Source of the DNA: Fischerella muscicola SAG 1427-1 = PCC 73103
GTDB lineage: Bacteria > Cyanobacteriota > Cyanobacteriia > Cyanobacteriales > Nostocaceae
Length of the DNA: 43,310 nucleotides
Assembly (NCBI RefSeq): GCF_000317245.1
Contig: NZ_AJLJ01000373.1
Coordinates: forward strand, 1 to 43,310
Direction of reading: 5' to 3'
The notes beneath the pieces were generated by a model. It did not search any database, was not told where the DNA came from, and worked only from the letters and a program-made list of their open reading frames with translations. Numbering within the stretch: the first letter of the stretch is position 1; each line of letters begins with the position of its first letter. Shown here piece by piece: positions 26,214 through 35,246 of the stretch. Made by a program: the position numbers and the translations under genes.

Positions 26214-26483
26214 TTTCACCCTTAAATACGTTATTTATACCTCAGAGTTAGATTGACATTTTTTATCAGTGAATTGCAGTGATACAAATCACTCTTATGG
26301 GTGATTGACAAAAAATGTTTTCCTTTGGTAAGGGAAATAGGGAAAATCGTCAAATTAATGAGGACGACTGCACAGTCAGTGGCAATTTAACACCCGTTTT
26401 TGTACGGTGGTCGTAGCTCATCCTACAATTATGAATAGTGTTAATAAAACTTTACGCTGTCACAGCAAGATCCAAATCTCACC

Positions 26484-27335
26484 ATGACCATTGCCGTTTC
26501 CCTTGAAAACGTCTATAAAATTTACAACAAAGTCCCCGTAGTCGATAATATTTCTTTTGAGATTGCTACAGGAGAAATGTTTGGTTTACTTGGCCCTAAC
26601 GGTGCGGGTAAATCTACTACAATTCGGATGTTGACCACACTTACCAAACCTACAGAAGGAAATATTGAGGTGTGTGGGTATGATGTGATACGCCAACCCT
26701 CACACGCAAAGCAATGTATAGGTGTAGTGTTACAGCAAACCAGTGTGGATGGTGATTTAAGTGTCTGGGAAAACATGGAACTGCATGGTAAACTACATCA
26801 CATTCAAAATCCACAGCGACAACGTTTAATTAAGCAATGGCTGGATTATGTGGAACTTAACGCCAAACGTGATGATCTAGTTAAAACCTTGTCTGGTGGT
26901 ATGAAACGGCGATTGCAAATTGCTAGGGCTTTGTTACATCAGCCTCAGATTTTATTCTTAGATGAACCAACCGTGGGACTAGATCCCCAAACTAGGCGGC
27001 GTCTTTGGGAAATTATTAAAGATTTAAATAAGCAGGGGATGACGATGCTGCTAACTACCCATTATATGGAAGAAGTGGAATATTTGTGCGATCGCATCGG
27101 CATCATGGACAATGGTAAGTTAATTTCGTTAGGAACTTTACAAGAATTACGCTCCACTCATGGTGAAGGCTTGGTAATCAAACAAGTGGGAGATCGTTGG
27201 GAATATCTTTTTTTCCCTACCTTGGGTGAAGCAAACAACTATTTAGACGACCTACAAGATAAGACAGGGATAATGGTACGTCCCTCAAACTTAGAAGATA
27301 TTTTTGTAGAATTAACTGGACGTCAATTAGATTAG
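26484..27335 (+). CDS. ABC transporter ATP-binding protein (DrrA type)
   Basis: This is the ATPase of an export-type ABC transporter of the DrrA/daunorubicin-resistance group (283 residues). Walker A GPNGAGKST is at 37-45, signature LSGGMKRR at 136-143 and Walker B ILFLDEPT at 156-163, followed by the D-loop and the switch His in TTHYMEEV. The C-terminal part (RPSNLEDIFVELTGR) is the usual ABC-2 tail. The expected ABC-2 permease is not next to it: the following gene is on the other strand and starts its stop codon two bases away. The partner must be elsewhere, and the substrate is unknown. Confidence 0.92.
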   Translation: MTIAVSLENVYKIYNKVPVVDNISFEIATGEMFGLLGPNGAGKSTTIRMLTTLTKPTEGNIEVCGYDVIRQPSHAKQCIGVVLQQTSVDGDLSVWENMELHGKLHHIQNPQRQRLIKQWLDYVELNAKRDDLVKTLSGGMKRRLQIARALLHQPQILFLDEPTVGLDPQTRRRLWEIIKDLNKQGMTMLLTTHYMEEVEYLCDRIGIMDNGKLISLGTLQELRSTHGEGLVIKQVGDRWEYLFFPTLGEANNYLDDLQDKTGIMVRPSNLEDIFVELTGRQLD

Positions 27336-27337
27336 TT

Positions 27338-28030
27338 TTACACGCCTAATTCGCGTAGAGTAGCTTCTATTCTAGTGACGCTTTCAAACTTACCCTGTTG
27401 TTGATATAAATCACGTGCTTTTCTAAAAATAGCGATCGCTTCTTTGGCTTTACCTTGTTTTTTTAACATTGTCCCCCGTAACTCATAAACCTGGGGATTT
27501 TTGGGAGCAAGTTGTACTGCTTCTTCATAAGCCCATTGAGCGCTAGTATAATCTCTCAATCGCACTAGAACAGTGCCTAAACCTATATAAGCATTGACGT
27601 TACCACGGTTTATCTGTATTGCTTTACGATAAGCGTTTTTGGCTCCGTTATTATCACCTAAGTTACCACTGATATAACCTAAAGCATATTGATAATCACT
27701 ATTATTGGGATCAAGAGCAACAGCCCGACGATAAGCAGTTAATGCTGTGGAAAAATTTCCTTGTAAAGCATACAAATAACCAATGCCAGAATAGATCGAA
27801 GGATTTTTTGGCTCTAGATTTGCTGCTTGTTGGTAAACAGCGATCGCACCACTATAATCGCCTGTATCTACTAATCTGCGTCCTTGTTCTAACAGTTCTT
27901 TTACCTCTTGAGTGCTTTGGCGCTGTACCACTAATACCTGAGCCTGAGTCACTGAAGACATTGTTGTAACAATGCTTCCTATTAAGAGAACACTGAATAA
28001 AAATGAAGTTCCTTTGTACACAGCCAACAA
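27338..28030 (-). CDS. secreted or lumenal TPR protein, second copy
   Basis: This 230-residue protein has a signal peptide (hydrophobic residues 9-24, likely cut after VTQA at 30) and five tetratricopeptide repeats from about residue 40 to 209 (for example AIAVYQQAANLEPKNPSIY). The C-terminus ESVTRIEATLREL resembles the tail of the TPR protein at 5826-6500. A protein-binding role outside the cytoplasm is likely, but the partner is not known. It is convergent with the ABC ATPase gene, with only two bases between stop codons, so the two transcripts must overlap. Confidence 0.85.
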   Translation of the reverse strand: MLAVYKGTSFLFSVLLIGSIVTTMSSVTQAQVLVVQRQSTQEVKELLEQGRRLVDTGDYSGAIAVYQQAANLEPKNPSIYSGIGYLYALQGNFSTALTAYRRAVALDPNNSDYQYALGYISGNLGDNNGAKNAYRKAIQINRGNVNAYIGLGTVLVRLRDYTSAQWAYEEAVQLAPKNPQVYELRGTMLKKQGKAKEAIAIFRKARDLYQQQGKFESVTRIEATLRELGV

Positions 28031-28494
28031 CCTGAAATTTTGTGCAATTCAACAGATTTTCTTTGATTGCTTGTCCATTAAAACAAAAATATTCTCTTTT
28101 GCAAACTCCATATGCTTATTTTTTACCAAATATTCATAAGCTTTCTCGTTTTTTCACCGTAGATTGGTAGCTCATTTCTAGGAACACTTTAGATAAATGT
28201 AAAAATTAGAAGCAATCAATAGTCAATCATCGCAATAATTAAATTTGAGGTTATAAATAATACAAAATTCTAATTTTTCACTCAAAAGTATAACTATTGA
28301 GGCATGACGAGCCAAATTGAGAAAGCAGACAATAGAATTATGTTGAAAATGGCTGTAAAGGTATAGGAATAGTCATATTTTCATCTCCTCTCCTGATTGT
28401 GTAATTTCTCACATGACTTTCTAGCTAGCTCGAAAATAGAGTTGCATGTGAAAGGGGAACATTTGTTTCTTTTTATTCCTTAAGAGGTAGACTT
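28031..28494. other. intergenic region between divergent TPR and YbjQ genes
   Basis: These 464 AT-rich bases should hold two divergent promoters. A ribosome binding site AAGAGG lies about 8 bases before the YbjQ start. I saw no coding frame, strong hairpin or recognisable operator. Confidence 0.5.
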
Positions 28495-28821
28495 ATGATT
28501 TTAACTACAACTGACGTGATTCAAGGAGCTGTTATCCAATCATATTTGGGTATTGTGACAGCAGAAGTCGTTTATGGGAGCAATTTTATACGAGATTTTT
28601 TTGCAGGCTTGCGAGATATTATTGGTGGACGTACTGGTAGCTACGAACGCTTATTTGAAGAAGGTCAAAACAAAGCCCTAGCAGAATTAGAACAACGGGC
28701 ATTACGTTTAGGAGCAGATGCAGTCATTGGTATTGAAATTGATACAGGTACAATCAATGTTGATCAATCAGGAGTATTACTACTAATCACAGCTACAGGT
28801 ACTGCTGTGAAAATGCGTTAG
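28495..28821 (+). CDS. YbjQ (UPF0145) family protein
   Basis: This 108-residue protein is a full-length member of the YbjQ/UPF0145 family, which forms small oligomeric barrels and is sometimes called heavy-metal-binding. The pattern is clear: EVVYGSNFIRDFFAGLRDIIGGRTGSYE is typical up to the middle, and ALRLGADAVIGIEID marks the second half. The function is not established. AAGAGG lies upstream. It is probably a single-gene transcript. Confidence 0.9.
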   Translation: MILTTTDVIQGAVIQSYLGIVTAEVVYGSNFIRDFFAGLRDIIGGRTGSYERLFEEGQNKALAELEQRALRLGADAVIGIEIDTGTINVDQSGVLLLITATGTAVKMR

Positions 28822-29370
28822 AGAGAAAGTGGAAAGATGGATGTGGATGTGGACTCCCTTTGGAAGGCTACTACAAACAGGGCTATGTTATCAGTTACAA
28901 AGTAAGTAGATGAACTTATATCTTGCACCAGCTTTTCGTGCCGCCAATAAATTTATTCTTATATTCTTAGGCGGAATGTGAAGTAGGTGCAAGATGTCAA
29001 TAAAGGCTAAAATACTATATCTTAATTTCTAATAATATTCTCCTTTTCTGCTTGCCAAGTTATTTGTGATGGATGCTAGTGTACACGTTTAATAACAACT
29101 ATATCGACAAGAGAGTATATATTGTTTTACATTTATTAATTAAAATTAATGTATTTTATATTTGAAATTTGCTTTCATTTTTCTGATTTTTCCCTAGAAA
29201 ATACATAGAATATTACATATATTACCTGTTAAATAAACCTAATACTATAGGTAGATTTATTAACTCTTTCTATTGATAGATATGAAAAGCTATGGATAAC
29301 AATTTAATTTGGAGATAACTAACAAAATATCAGAAGAAAAATTAAAAATTTAGTCAGGAGAAATTAATGT
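28822..29370. other. 549-base intergenic region
   Basis: It holds a foldback element at 28920-28995 and a very AT-rich stretch at about 29090-29340 without structure that I can name. AGGAGA lies before the next gene. No coding frame was seen. Confidence 0.5.
28920..28995. repeat. foldback element with ATCTTGCACC ends
   Basis: ATCTTGCACC at 28920-28929 pairs with GGTGCAAGAT at 28986-28995, and the inner CCGCC at 28941-28945 pairs with GGCGG at 28970-28974. The 76-base unit is compatible with a small non-autonomous mobile element or a structured RNA. Confidence 0.65.
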
Positions 29371-30006
29371 ATGTCTTACGTAAATCGTGGCACTGGTGAA
29401 GTTATTAATGAACCTGTTGCAGCGGCTCCAGTAGTTGATTACCATGATCGCGTTCGCTGGGGACCAATTATTTCTGGCTTACTAGTTGCTATAGCCACTC
29501 AATTAATTTTAAGCGCGATTATTGGTGCGCTTGGAGCAGGTAGTATTGAAGCTTCGGGTAGACCAAGAACTATAGCACCTAACATTGCTGGTAATGTTGG
29601 TATTTGGTCAACTATAGCTTTGTTAATTTCCCTTTTTACTGGTGGCTGGATCACAACCCGCGCCTGTGGCCCTATGAACCGCAACACAGCTCTCCTCAAC
29701 GGTGCGATTCTCTGGGCTACAACTTTAGCAGTGAGTTCTTGGTTACTGGCTAGTGGTGTGTCAGGTGCTTTTGGTATTGCTGCTTATAATGCAGGGGAAG
29801 TTATTAACCAAGTTCAGCAACCTGGTGGTGTAGCCATACCACAAAATTTACCCAACCTTACCGCCCAACAAGCTCGTGAAGTTGCAGCAAATATACGTTC
29901 TGGCTTATGGTGGTTTGTTTTTGGCTCTTTACTAGGTTTAATTGCTGCCATGATTGGAGCGGTTGTTGGCGCTCGTAACCCGCGTAATCAAGCCAGTTAC
30001 AGATAA
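29371..30006 (+). CDS. four-helix membrane protein
   Basis: This 211-residue protein has four hydrophobic segments at about 29-52, 76-97, 106-128 and 174-198, with a soluble N-terminus (GTGEVINEPVAAAPVVDYHDRVRWG) and a loop of about 45 residues between helices 3 and 4. Small residues dominate (GAGSIEASG, GARNP). I do not recognise the family; similar proteins of unknown function occur in cyanobacteria. CAGGAGA lies about ten bases before the start. It is probably transcribed alone. Confidence 0.75.
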   Translation: MSYVNRGTGEVINEPVAAAPVVDYHDRVRWGPIISGLLVAIATQLILSAIIGALGAGSIEASGRPRTIAPNIAGNVGIWSTIALLISLFTGGWITTRACGPMNRNTALLNGAILWATTLAVSSWLLASGVSGAFGIAAYNAGEVINQVQQPGGVAIPQNLPNLTAQQAREVAANIRSGLWWFVFGSLLGLIAAMIGAVVGARNPRNQASYR

Positions 30007-30113
30007 GATTAGTGGTTAGTGGTTATAGTTTTAAAGTTAGTAGGTAGTAGTTAACTAGGGTAGTTGGTTTATGAACACTATCTAATAACCAATAACTATT
30101 TACCACTAACTAT

Positions 30114-30371
30114 TTACCATTTTAAATAAGCTGCTTCTGTTCCCTGTTCTCGCCTTACTTTACCATCCGTTTCAAACCAGGTAATTACTTGCTCTGTTGT
30201 CAAATCTTCAACAGCAATATTGTACTCTTGGGCAATATGCTTTAAAAGTTTTAATGATGAGATAGTCAATCGCGATAAAAACTTTTCTGAGGAAGATAGT
30301 AAAGCTGCATCTACTTTTGCTGACTCTTCTAAAGTGAGAAATTGTTCTGATGGTTGTTGAGGTAAGACCAT
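30114..30371 (-). CDS. hypothetical protein, 85 residues
   Basis: I do not recognise this small soluble protein. It is helix-rich (LTLEESAKVDAALLSSSEKFLSRL and ISSLKLLKHIAQEY), with a C-terminal ITWFETDGKVRREQG. Its composition is like that of a real protein, and it has no signal peptide or membrane segment. It lies 157 bases downstream of sufR on the same strand but is probably independent. Confidence 0.6.
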   Translation of the reverse strand: MVLPQQPSEQFLTLEESAKVDAALLSSSEKFLSRLTISSLKLLKHIAQEYNIAVEDLTTEQVITWFETDGKVRREQGTEAAYLKW

Positions 30372-30528
30372 AAGCAGGAAATAAACTTACAATATATTAC
30401 GAAAAGGAAACACGCAACAAAATCTTATCAATGACAAATGGTATGGGTAATGGCTAATTCGTAAAATGAATTACTAATTGCTCATTATCTTTTGACATAG
30501 ACTAAAGATGAAAAGCTATTATTTTTTC

Positions 30529-31209
30529 TTATGATTTAACTTTTCTAGCTTGCACTAAGTAGCCACAACGATGTTCACCATTGATAATCCAGTGAGTACG
30601 TTCTACTGTACAGTCTGGTAGAACAGCAGCAAACATTTCTAACTCATGGCCGCAAATACTGGGGAAAGACTCTGCAAGGTTAGAAATGGCACAGTTATGC
30701 TCCATTAAAATAAAGCGATCGCCATCACCACCTATTGACTCAGTTGCATCTATAGGGTGATATTCTGCCATATAACCTTCAGATTTCCTAAGTTCTACCA
30801 GGTTTTCAACCCTTTGATGTAAAGAGCCATTACCTAAGCGATCGCGATATTCTTGCGCTTTACGCTCCCACTGTTTCTTTAAAATACTGCTGACTTGGTC
30901 GTGTCCAACCGTTTCTGCCACAGTATCTAGCAAGGAAACCGCAAAATCTCCATAGGTATCAGCCGCTTCTCTTCGGAGGCGATCGCGTCCCTTATTGCTT
31001 AACTTATAAACGTGCTGCGGTCGCCCCATTCCCGCTTGCACCGACGAATAGACAATCAAATCCTCCGCCTCTAAATCCTTGAGATGGCGACGAATCGCTT
31101 GAGGGCTAATATCTAAGGCTGCGGCCAGATCAACTGCCGTAGCTTCCACGTGTTTGACCAGATATTCTAGAATATCCTGCTTGGTTGAGGACTGCTGGGT
31201 AGTCACCAT
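30529..31209 (-). CDS. sufR: iron-sulfur cluster biosynthesis repressor SufR
   Basis: This DeoR/ArsR-like repressor senses iron-sulfur clusters and controls the suf operon. The 226 residues carry an N-terminal winged helix (about 10-75; DISPQAIRRHLKDLEAEDLI) and a C-terminal cluster-binding domain with Cys173, Cys186, Cys200 and Cys215. Their spacing is exactly CX12CX13CX14C, the hallmark of SufR. By family knowledge it represses the suf genes and itself when it holds a cluster. It is divergent from sufB with 224 bases between, which contain two operators. No missing residue was found. Confidence 0.97.
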   Translation of the reverse strand: MVTTQQSSTKQDILEYLVKHVEATAVDLAAALDISPQAIRRHLKDLEAEDLIVYSSVQAGMGRPQHVYKLSNKGRDRLRREAADTYGDFAVSLLDTVAETVGHDQVSSILKKQWERKAQEYRDRLGNGSLHQRVENLVELRKSEGYMAEYHPIDATESIGGDGDRFILMEHNCAISNLAESFPSICGHELEMFAAVLPDCTVERTHWIINGEHRCGYLVQARKVKS

Positions 31210-31246
31210 CGTCGTCCCAAAAAATCATGATTAAATTTCACTTTGA

Positions 31247-31260
31247 CAACAATATTGTTG
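31247..31260. promoter_or_regulatory. SufR operator 1 (CAAC-N6-GTTG)
   Basis: CAACAATATTGTTG is a perfect palindrome matching the SufR consensus CAAC-N6-GTTG known from Synechocystis. It lies 37 bases from the sufR start on that side, so it probably controls sufR itself. A TTGACA overlaps its left half. Confidence 0.85.
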
Positions 31261-31291
31261 TTAATCTAGCGTAAAATGAAGATGTGTTAAA

Positions 31292-31305
31292 CAACATAGC
31301 TGTTG
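31292..31305. promoter_or_regulatory. SufR operator 2 (CAAC-N6-GTTG)
   Basis: CAAC at 31292-31295 and GTTG at 31302-31305 around ATAGCT form a second site, extended by AA/TT to a longer dyad. It lies nearer sufB, about 130 bases before its start, and probably controls sufBCDS. Confidence 0.85.
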
Positions 31306-31433
31306 TTTTAGTAGTTATCCTTATTGTAACAGTCGTGTGACTATTCGGTAACACGAGATGGGAATTGGTTATCAACAAATCCCGCTCCCATCCTTAAAGA
31401 GTATAGAGTTGTGAACACAAGAGAAAATCACTG

Positions 31434-32870
31434 ATGAGTGCCACTGTTAAAACCTTAGTCAATCAGCCCTACAAGTACGGCTTCGTTACCAACATTGAGG
31501 CAGACACGATTCCTCGTGGATTAAACGAGGATATCATCCGCATGATTTCTGCCAAGAAAAACGAGCCAGAATTTATGCTGGAGTTTCGCCTCAGAGCTTA
31601 CCGCCAGTGGCAAAAAATGACAGAACCAACCTGGCCAAGCGTTAAATACCCAGCTATTAACTATCAAAATATTATCTACTACTCAGCCCCCAAACAACAA
31701 GCGAAAAAGAAAAGCTTGGAAGAAGTAGATCCAACCCTTCTCGAAACCTTTGAAAAATTGGGTATCCCTCTGTCAGAACAAAAGCGCCTAGCGAACGTCG
31801 CCGTAGACGCAATTTTTGATAGCGTTTCCGTCGCCACCACTTTTAAAGAAAAACTGGCGAAAGAAGGGGTGATCTTCTGCTCGATTTCCGAAGCATTGCA
31901 AGAACACCCAGAATTAGTCAAAAAATACTTGGGTAGCGTTGTTCCCATTGCTGATAATTATTTTGCTGCTCTCAATTCAGCAGTATTTAGCGATGGTTCC
32001 TTCGTCTACATTCCCAAAGGCGTGAAATGTCCGATGGAACTATCTACCTACTTCCGGATTAACAACGGCGACACCGGACAATTTGAGCGGACATTAATTG
32101 TTGCTGAAGATGACAGCTATGTTTCCTACCTCGAAGGCTGTACAGCACCAATGTACGACAGCAACCAGCTACACGCTGCGGTTGTGGAACTTGTCGCGCT
32201 TGATAATGCTGAAATTAAATACTCCACCGTGCAGAACTGGTACGCTGGTGATGAAAAAGGCAAAGGCGGTATTTACAACTTCGTCACCAAGCGCGGTTTA
32301 TGTCAAGGTGTAAATTCCAAGATTTCTTGGACACAGGTAGAAACTGGTTCTGCGATTACTTGGAAGTATCCTAGTTGCGTCCTGGTGGGTGATAACTCTG
32401 TGGGTGAGTTTTACTCGGTGGCGCTAACTAATAATATGCAGCAAGCTGACACCGGCACTAAAATGATTCACATTGGTAAAAATACCCGCAGTACAATTAT
32501 TTCTAAGGGGATCTCTGCTGGTAATTCTAGTAACAGCTATCGAGGTTTGGTGAAAATTAACCCGAAGGCACAAGGAGCTAGAAACTACTCCCAGTGCGAC
32601 TCGATGTTGATTGGGGATAATGCCCATGCCAATACTTTCCCTTATATTCAGGTACAAAATAATACTGGTAAGGTAGAGCATGAAGCTTCTACTTCTAAGA
32701 TTGGGGAAGACCAATTATTTTATTTTGCTCAACGGGGAATTTCTGCTGAAGATGCTGTGACGATGATGATTAGCGGCTTCTGTAAGGATGTGTTTAACAA
32801 TCTGCCGATGGAATTCGCGGTGGAAGCTGATAAACTGTTGAGTCTGAAGTTGGAAGGTAGTGTTGGTTAG
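31434..32870 (+). CDS. sufB: Fe-S cluster assembly protein SufB
   Basis: This is the scaffold subunit of the SufBCD complex, on which iron-sulfur clusters are built. The 478 residues are full length. QCDSMLIGD holds Cys388, which by motif corresponds to the scaffold cysteine Cys405 of E. coli SufB. The C-terminal blocks EHEASTSKIGEDQLFY and GFCKDVF (Cys450) are typical. It is the first gene of sufBCDS, behind two SufR operators, and a palindromic repeat separates it from sufC. Confidence 0.98.
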   Translation: MSATVKTLVNQPYKYGFVTNIEADTIPRGLNEDIIRMISAKKNEPEFMLEFRLRAYRQWQKMTEPTWPSVKYPAINYQNIIYYSAPKQQAKKKSLEEVDPTLLETFEKLGIPLSEQKRLANVAVDAIFDSVSVATTFKEKLAKEGVIFCSISEALQEHPELVKKYLGSVVPIADNYFAALNSAVFSDGSFVYIPKGVKCPMELSTYFRINNGDTGQFERTLIVAEDDSYVSYLEGCTAPMYDSNQLHAAVVELVALDNAEIKYSTVQNWYAGDEKGKGGIYNFVTKRGLCQGVNSKISWTQVETGSAITWKYPSCVLVGDNSVGEFYSVALTNNMQQADTGTKMIHIGKNTRSTIISKGISAGNSSNSYRGLVKINPKAQGARNYSQCDSMLIGDNAHANTFPYIQVQNNTGKVEHEASTSKIGEDQLFYFAQRGISAEDAVTMMISGFCKDVFNNLPMEFAVEADKLLSLKLEGSVG

Positions 32871-32873
32871 TTC

Positions 32874-32929
32874 GTAGTAAGCACGCTTTGTGCTTAGTTG
32901 ATTCATTAAAGCGCTAAAGCGCTTACTAC
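32874..32929. repeat. palindromic repeat between sufB and sufC
   Basis: GTAGTAAGC at 32874-32882 pairs with GCTTACTAC at 32921-32929; inside are two smaller dyads (GCAC...GTGC and GCGCTAAAGCGC). It lies in the 84-base sufB-sufC gap, where it could change the ratio of the two messages. Confidence 0.75.
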
Positions 32930-32954
32930 AAACAGAGAATTAAAGAGAGAGAAC

Positions 32955-33743
32955 ATGATTATTGAAAATAGTGAAGTGGTGCTGTCAGTAAGAGACTTGA
33001 CGGCTACAGTTGATGGGACACCAATTCTTAAGGGTGTGAATCTGGAGGTACGTTCCGGCGAGATTCACGCGATTATGGGGCCGAATGGTTCGGGAAAAAG
33101 TACTTTTTCTAAGGTGTTGGCTGGACACCCGGCATATGAGGTGACTGGCGGTGAGGTGATTTTCCAGGGACAAAATTTACTGGAAATGGAACCGGAGGAA
33201 CGCGCTAGGAGTGGTGTGTTTTTGGCGTTTCAATATCCTTTTGAGATTCCGGGTGTTAGCAATTTAGATTTTTTACGCTTGGCTTACAATTCTAAGCGTA
33301 AGGCTCAGGGATTAGAAGAAATTGATGCTTTTGATTTTGATGATTTGATAGAAGAAAAGTTAGAAGTCGTCAAAATGGACTCGGCTTTTCTGAATCGGAG
33401 TGTGAATGAAGGCTTCTCTGGTGGTGAGAAAAAGCGCAATGAGATTTTGCAAATGGCGCTACTAGAACCAAAGCTGGCGATTCTGGATGAAACAGATTCA
33501 GGTTTGGATATCGACGCACTCAAAATTGTGGCAAATGGAGTCAATCAGTTGACTAGCCCTGAAAATGCCACGATTATGATTACTCACTATCAGCGACTAC
33601 TTAATTATATTGTGCCGGACTTTGTGCATGTCATGGCTAGAGGACGGATTCTGACTTCTGGTGGTAAGGAATTGGCGTTGGAGTTAGAATCTCGTGGTTA
33701 TGACTGGTTGTTGGAAGAATTTGCGGCTGAGGTGGGTGTGTAA
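32955..33743 (+). CDS. sufC: Fe-S cluster assembly ATPase SufC
   Basis: This is the ABC-type ATPase of the SufBCD complex (262 residues). Walker A GPNGSGKST is at 42-50, the signature FSGGEKK at 154-160 and Walker B LAILDE at 174-179, with the Suf-specific DETDSGLDIDALK. ATP binding drives the shape change that builds the cluster. GAGAGAG precedes the start by a few bases. Its stop overlaps the sufD start by one base (TAATG), so the two are translationally coupled. Confidence 0.98.
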   Translation: MIIENSEVVLSVRDLTATVDGTPILKGVNLEVRSGEIHAIMGPNGSGKSTFSKVLAGHPAYEVTGGEVIFQGQNLLEMEPEERARSGVFLAFQYPFEIPGVSNLDFLRLAYNSKRKAQGLEEIDAFDFDDLIEEKLEVVKMDSAFLNRSVNEGFSGGEKKRNEILQMALLEPKLAILDETDSGLDIDALKIVANGVNQLTSPENATIMITHYQRLLNYIVPDFVHVMARGRILTSGGKELALELESRGYDWLLEEFAAEVGV

Positions 33744-35101
33744 TGAGTATGCAAGTTTCTCCCAGTGCAATTCCTAACTCAGATGCACCTAGTTTGACTA
33801 CGACTTTGTTGGATAGGGATGGTTATTTAACTGAGTTATTAAATCAGATTACAGCATCGAAATCAGAAGGTTGGTTGCAAGTACTGCGCGATCGCGCGGC
33901 GAATTGGGTACGTCATTCGACTCTTCCTACTACCCGTGATGAAGAGTGGCGGTTTACTGATTTGTCTGCTTTACGACAGACGCGATTAATCGCGTCTCTA
34001 CAAAATATCGCTCCACAAAATATCGCGTCTCTACAAGATATTAATATTTTGACAGAGGCTGCTAACTCTCGTTTGGTTTTTGTGAATGGTGTTTATGCAC
34101 CAAATTTATCATCGGTGGCTGGGTTGCCAAATGGGGTAGTGGTCGGTAATTTGGATGTGTCCAGTCAGCCGAGTTTAGAGAAATATTTGGCACAATCCGA
34201 AGGAGCGTTGGAAGTTTTTACTGCTCTCAATACTGCTGGAATTCAAGATTTGGCGGTGGTTTGGATTCCGAAAAACGTGGTGGTAGAAACACTGATTCAT
34301 TTGGTGTTTGTTAGTGCTGGTGAAGAGCCGAGTATTTCTCAATCGCGTTGTTTGGTGGTGGCGGAAGGTGGTTCGCAGGTGAGTTTGGTGGAAGAGTATA
34401 AAAACTACAAAGGCGCAGAGAACGCAGAGGGAGTATATTTTACCAATGCTGTGACTGAGATTTGGTTGGAAGATAATGCTCAGGTAAATCACACGCGGGT
34501 TGAGTGGGATAGTGAAGAGGGTTTTCACGTTGGGAAAACTGCTGTCACTCAAGGGCGTTACAGTCGGTATACTTGTAATGCAATTAGTCTGGGTGCTAAG
34601 ATTTCACGTCACAATTTAGAGATTTTGCAAACTGGTGAGCAAACAGAAACAACTCTCAATGGGTTGACGGTGATTGGTGGGAATCAGTTGGCAGATACTC
34701 ACAGTGCGATCGCTCTGAATTATCCTTATGGTAAGAGTCAGCAGTTACACAAAACAATAGTAGGCGATCGCGCTCATGCGGTGTTTAATGGCAAAGTTTT
34801 TGTTCCTAAACCCGCGCAGTTGACAGATGCGGCGCAATTGAATCGCAATCTGTTGTTATCATCTAAAGCCAGAATTGATACTAAACCCCAACTAGAAATT
34901 ACCGCCGATAATGTGAAATGCTCTCACGGTGCAACTGTTAGTCAATTGGAAGACGATGAAATTTTCTATCTGCAAAGTCGGGGTATTGATGAAGAAAGCG
35001 CCCGCAATTTATTAGTTCATGCTTTTGCTGCGGAAATAATCAACCACATCCCAGTTCCCTCTTTACGTGAAAAACTCACGCAAACCGTCAACAAATTTTA
35101 G
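33743..35101 (+). CDS. sufD: Fe-S cluster assembly protein SufD
   Basis: This partner of SufB in the SufBCD complex is 452 residues long here. The beta-helix core and the C-terminal blocks KCSHGATVSQLEDDEIFYLQSRG and EEIIN-like end are normal. Two stretches are not: residues about 79-100 (QTRLIASLQNIAPQNIASLQ) are encoded by copies of the palindromic GACGCGATT/AATCGCGTCTC repeat, and residues about 220-229 (YKGAENAEG) by the GCGCAGAG repeat. Both keep frame and lie in places likely to be surface loops. The start overlaps the sufC stop; ATG 33749 is an alternative. Confidence 0.96.
   Translation: MSMQVSPSAIPNSDAPSLTTTLLDRDGYLTELLNQITASKSEGWLQVLRDRAANWVRHSTLPTTRDEEWRFTDLSALRQTRLIASLQNIAPQNIASLQDINILTEAANSRLVFVNGVYAPNLSSVAGLPNGVVVGNLDVSSQPSLEKYLAQSEGALEVFTALNTAGIQDLAVVWIPKNVVVETLIHLVFVSAGEEPSISQSRCLVVAEGGSQVSLVEEYKNYKGAENAEGVYFTNAVTEIWLEDNAQVNHTRVEWDSEEGFHVGKTAVTQGRYSRYTCNAISLGAKISRHNLEILQTGEQTETTLNGLTVIGGNQLADTHSAIALNYPYGKSQQLHKTIVGDRAHAVFNGKVFVPKPAQLTDAAQLNRNLLLSSKARIDTKPQLEITADNVKCSHGATVSQLEDDEIFYLQSRGIDEESARNLLVHAFAAEIINHIPVPSLREKLTQTVNKF
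33978..34036 (+). repeat. GACGCG palindromic repeat inside sufD
   Basis: AGACGCGATTAATCGCGTCT at 33978-33997 is a perfect 20-base palindrome, followed by two more partial units that share ACAAAATATCG and ATCGCGTCTCTACAA, ending at 34036. All are in frame with sufD. The same palindrome occurs in intergenic DNA at about 36531-36550 and in the second kinase. Confidence 0.85.
34405..34431 (+). repeat. GCGCAGAG repeat inside sufD
   Basis: AGGCGCAGAGAACGCAGAG matches the right arm of the inverted repeat at 5718-5745 (about 22 of 25 bases over the wider stretch). It is in frame and codes for the loop sequence KGAENAEG. Confidence 0.65.
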
Positions 35102-35246
35102 ATTTTAGATTTTGGATTTTAGATTGTGTAGCGTTTTTGTTTGTTGAATATTGTTTGGAATAACTATCAACTAACAACTAATCTATTACTTATTACCCAA
35201 TCCCTAATCCAAAATCATAAATCCCTAATCCAAAATCCAAAATTCT
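35102..35246. repeat. AT-rich direct and inverted repeats, sufD to sufS
   Basis: GATTTTAGATTTTGGATTTT just after sufD pairs with CTAATCCAAAATCCAAAAT just before sufS, and TCCCTAATCCAAAATC is repeated directly. It separates sufD from sufS by 145 bases without an evident promoter. Confidence 0.6.
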
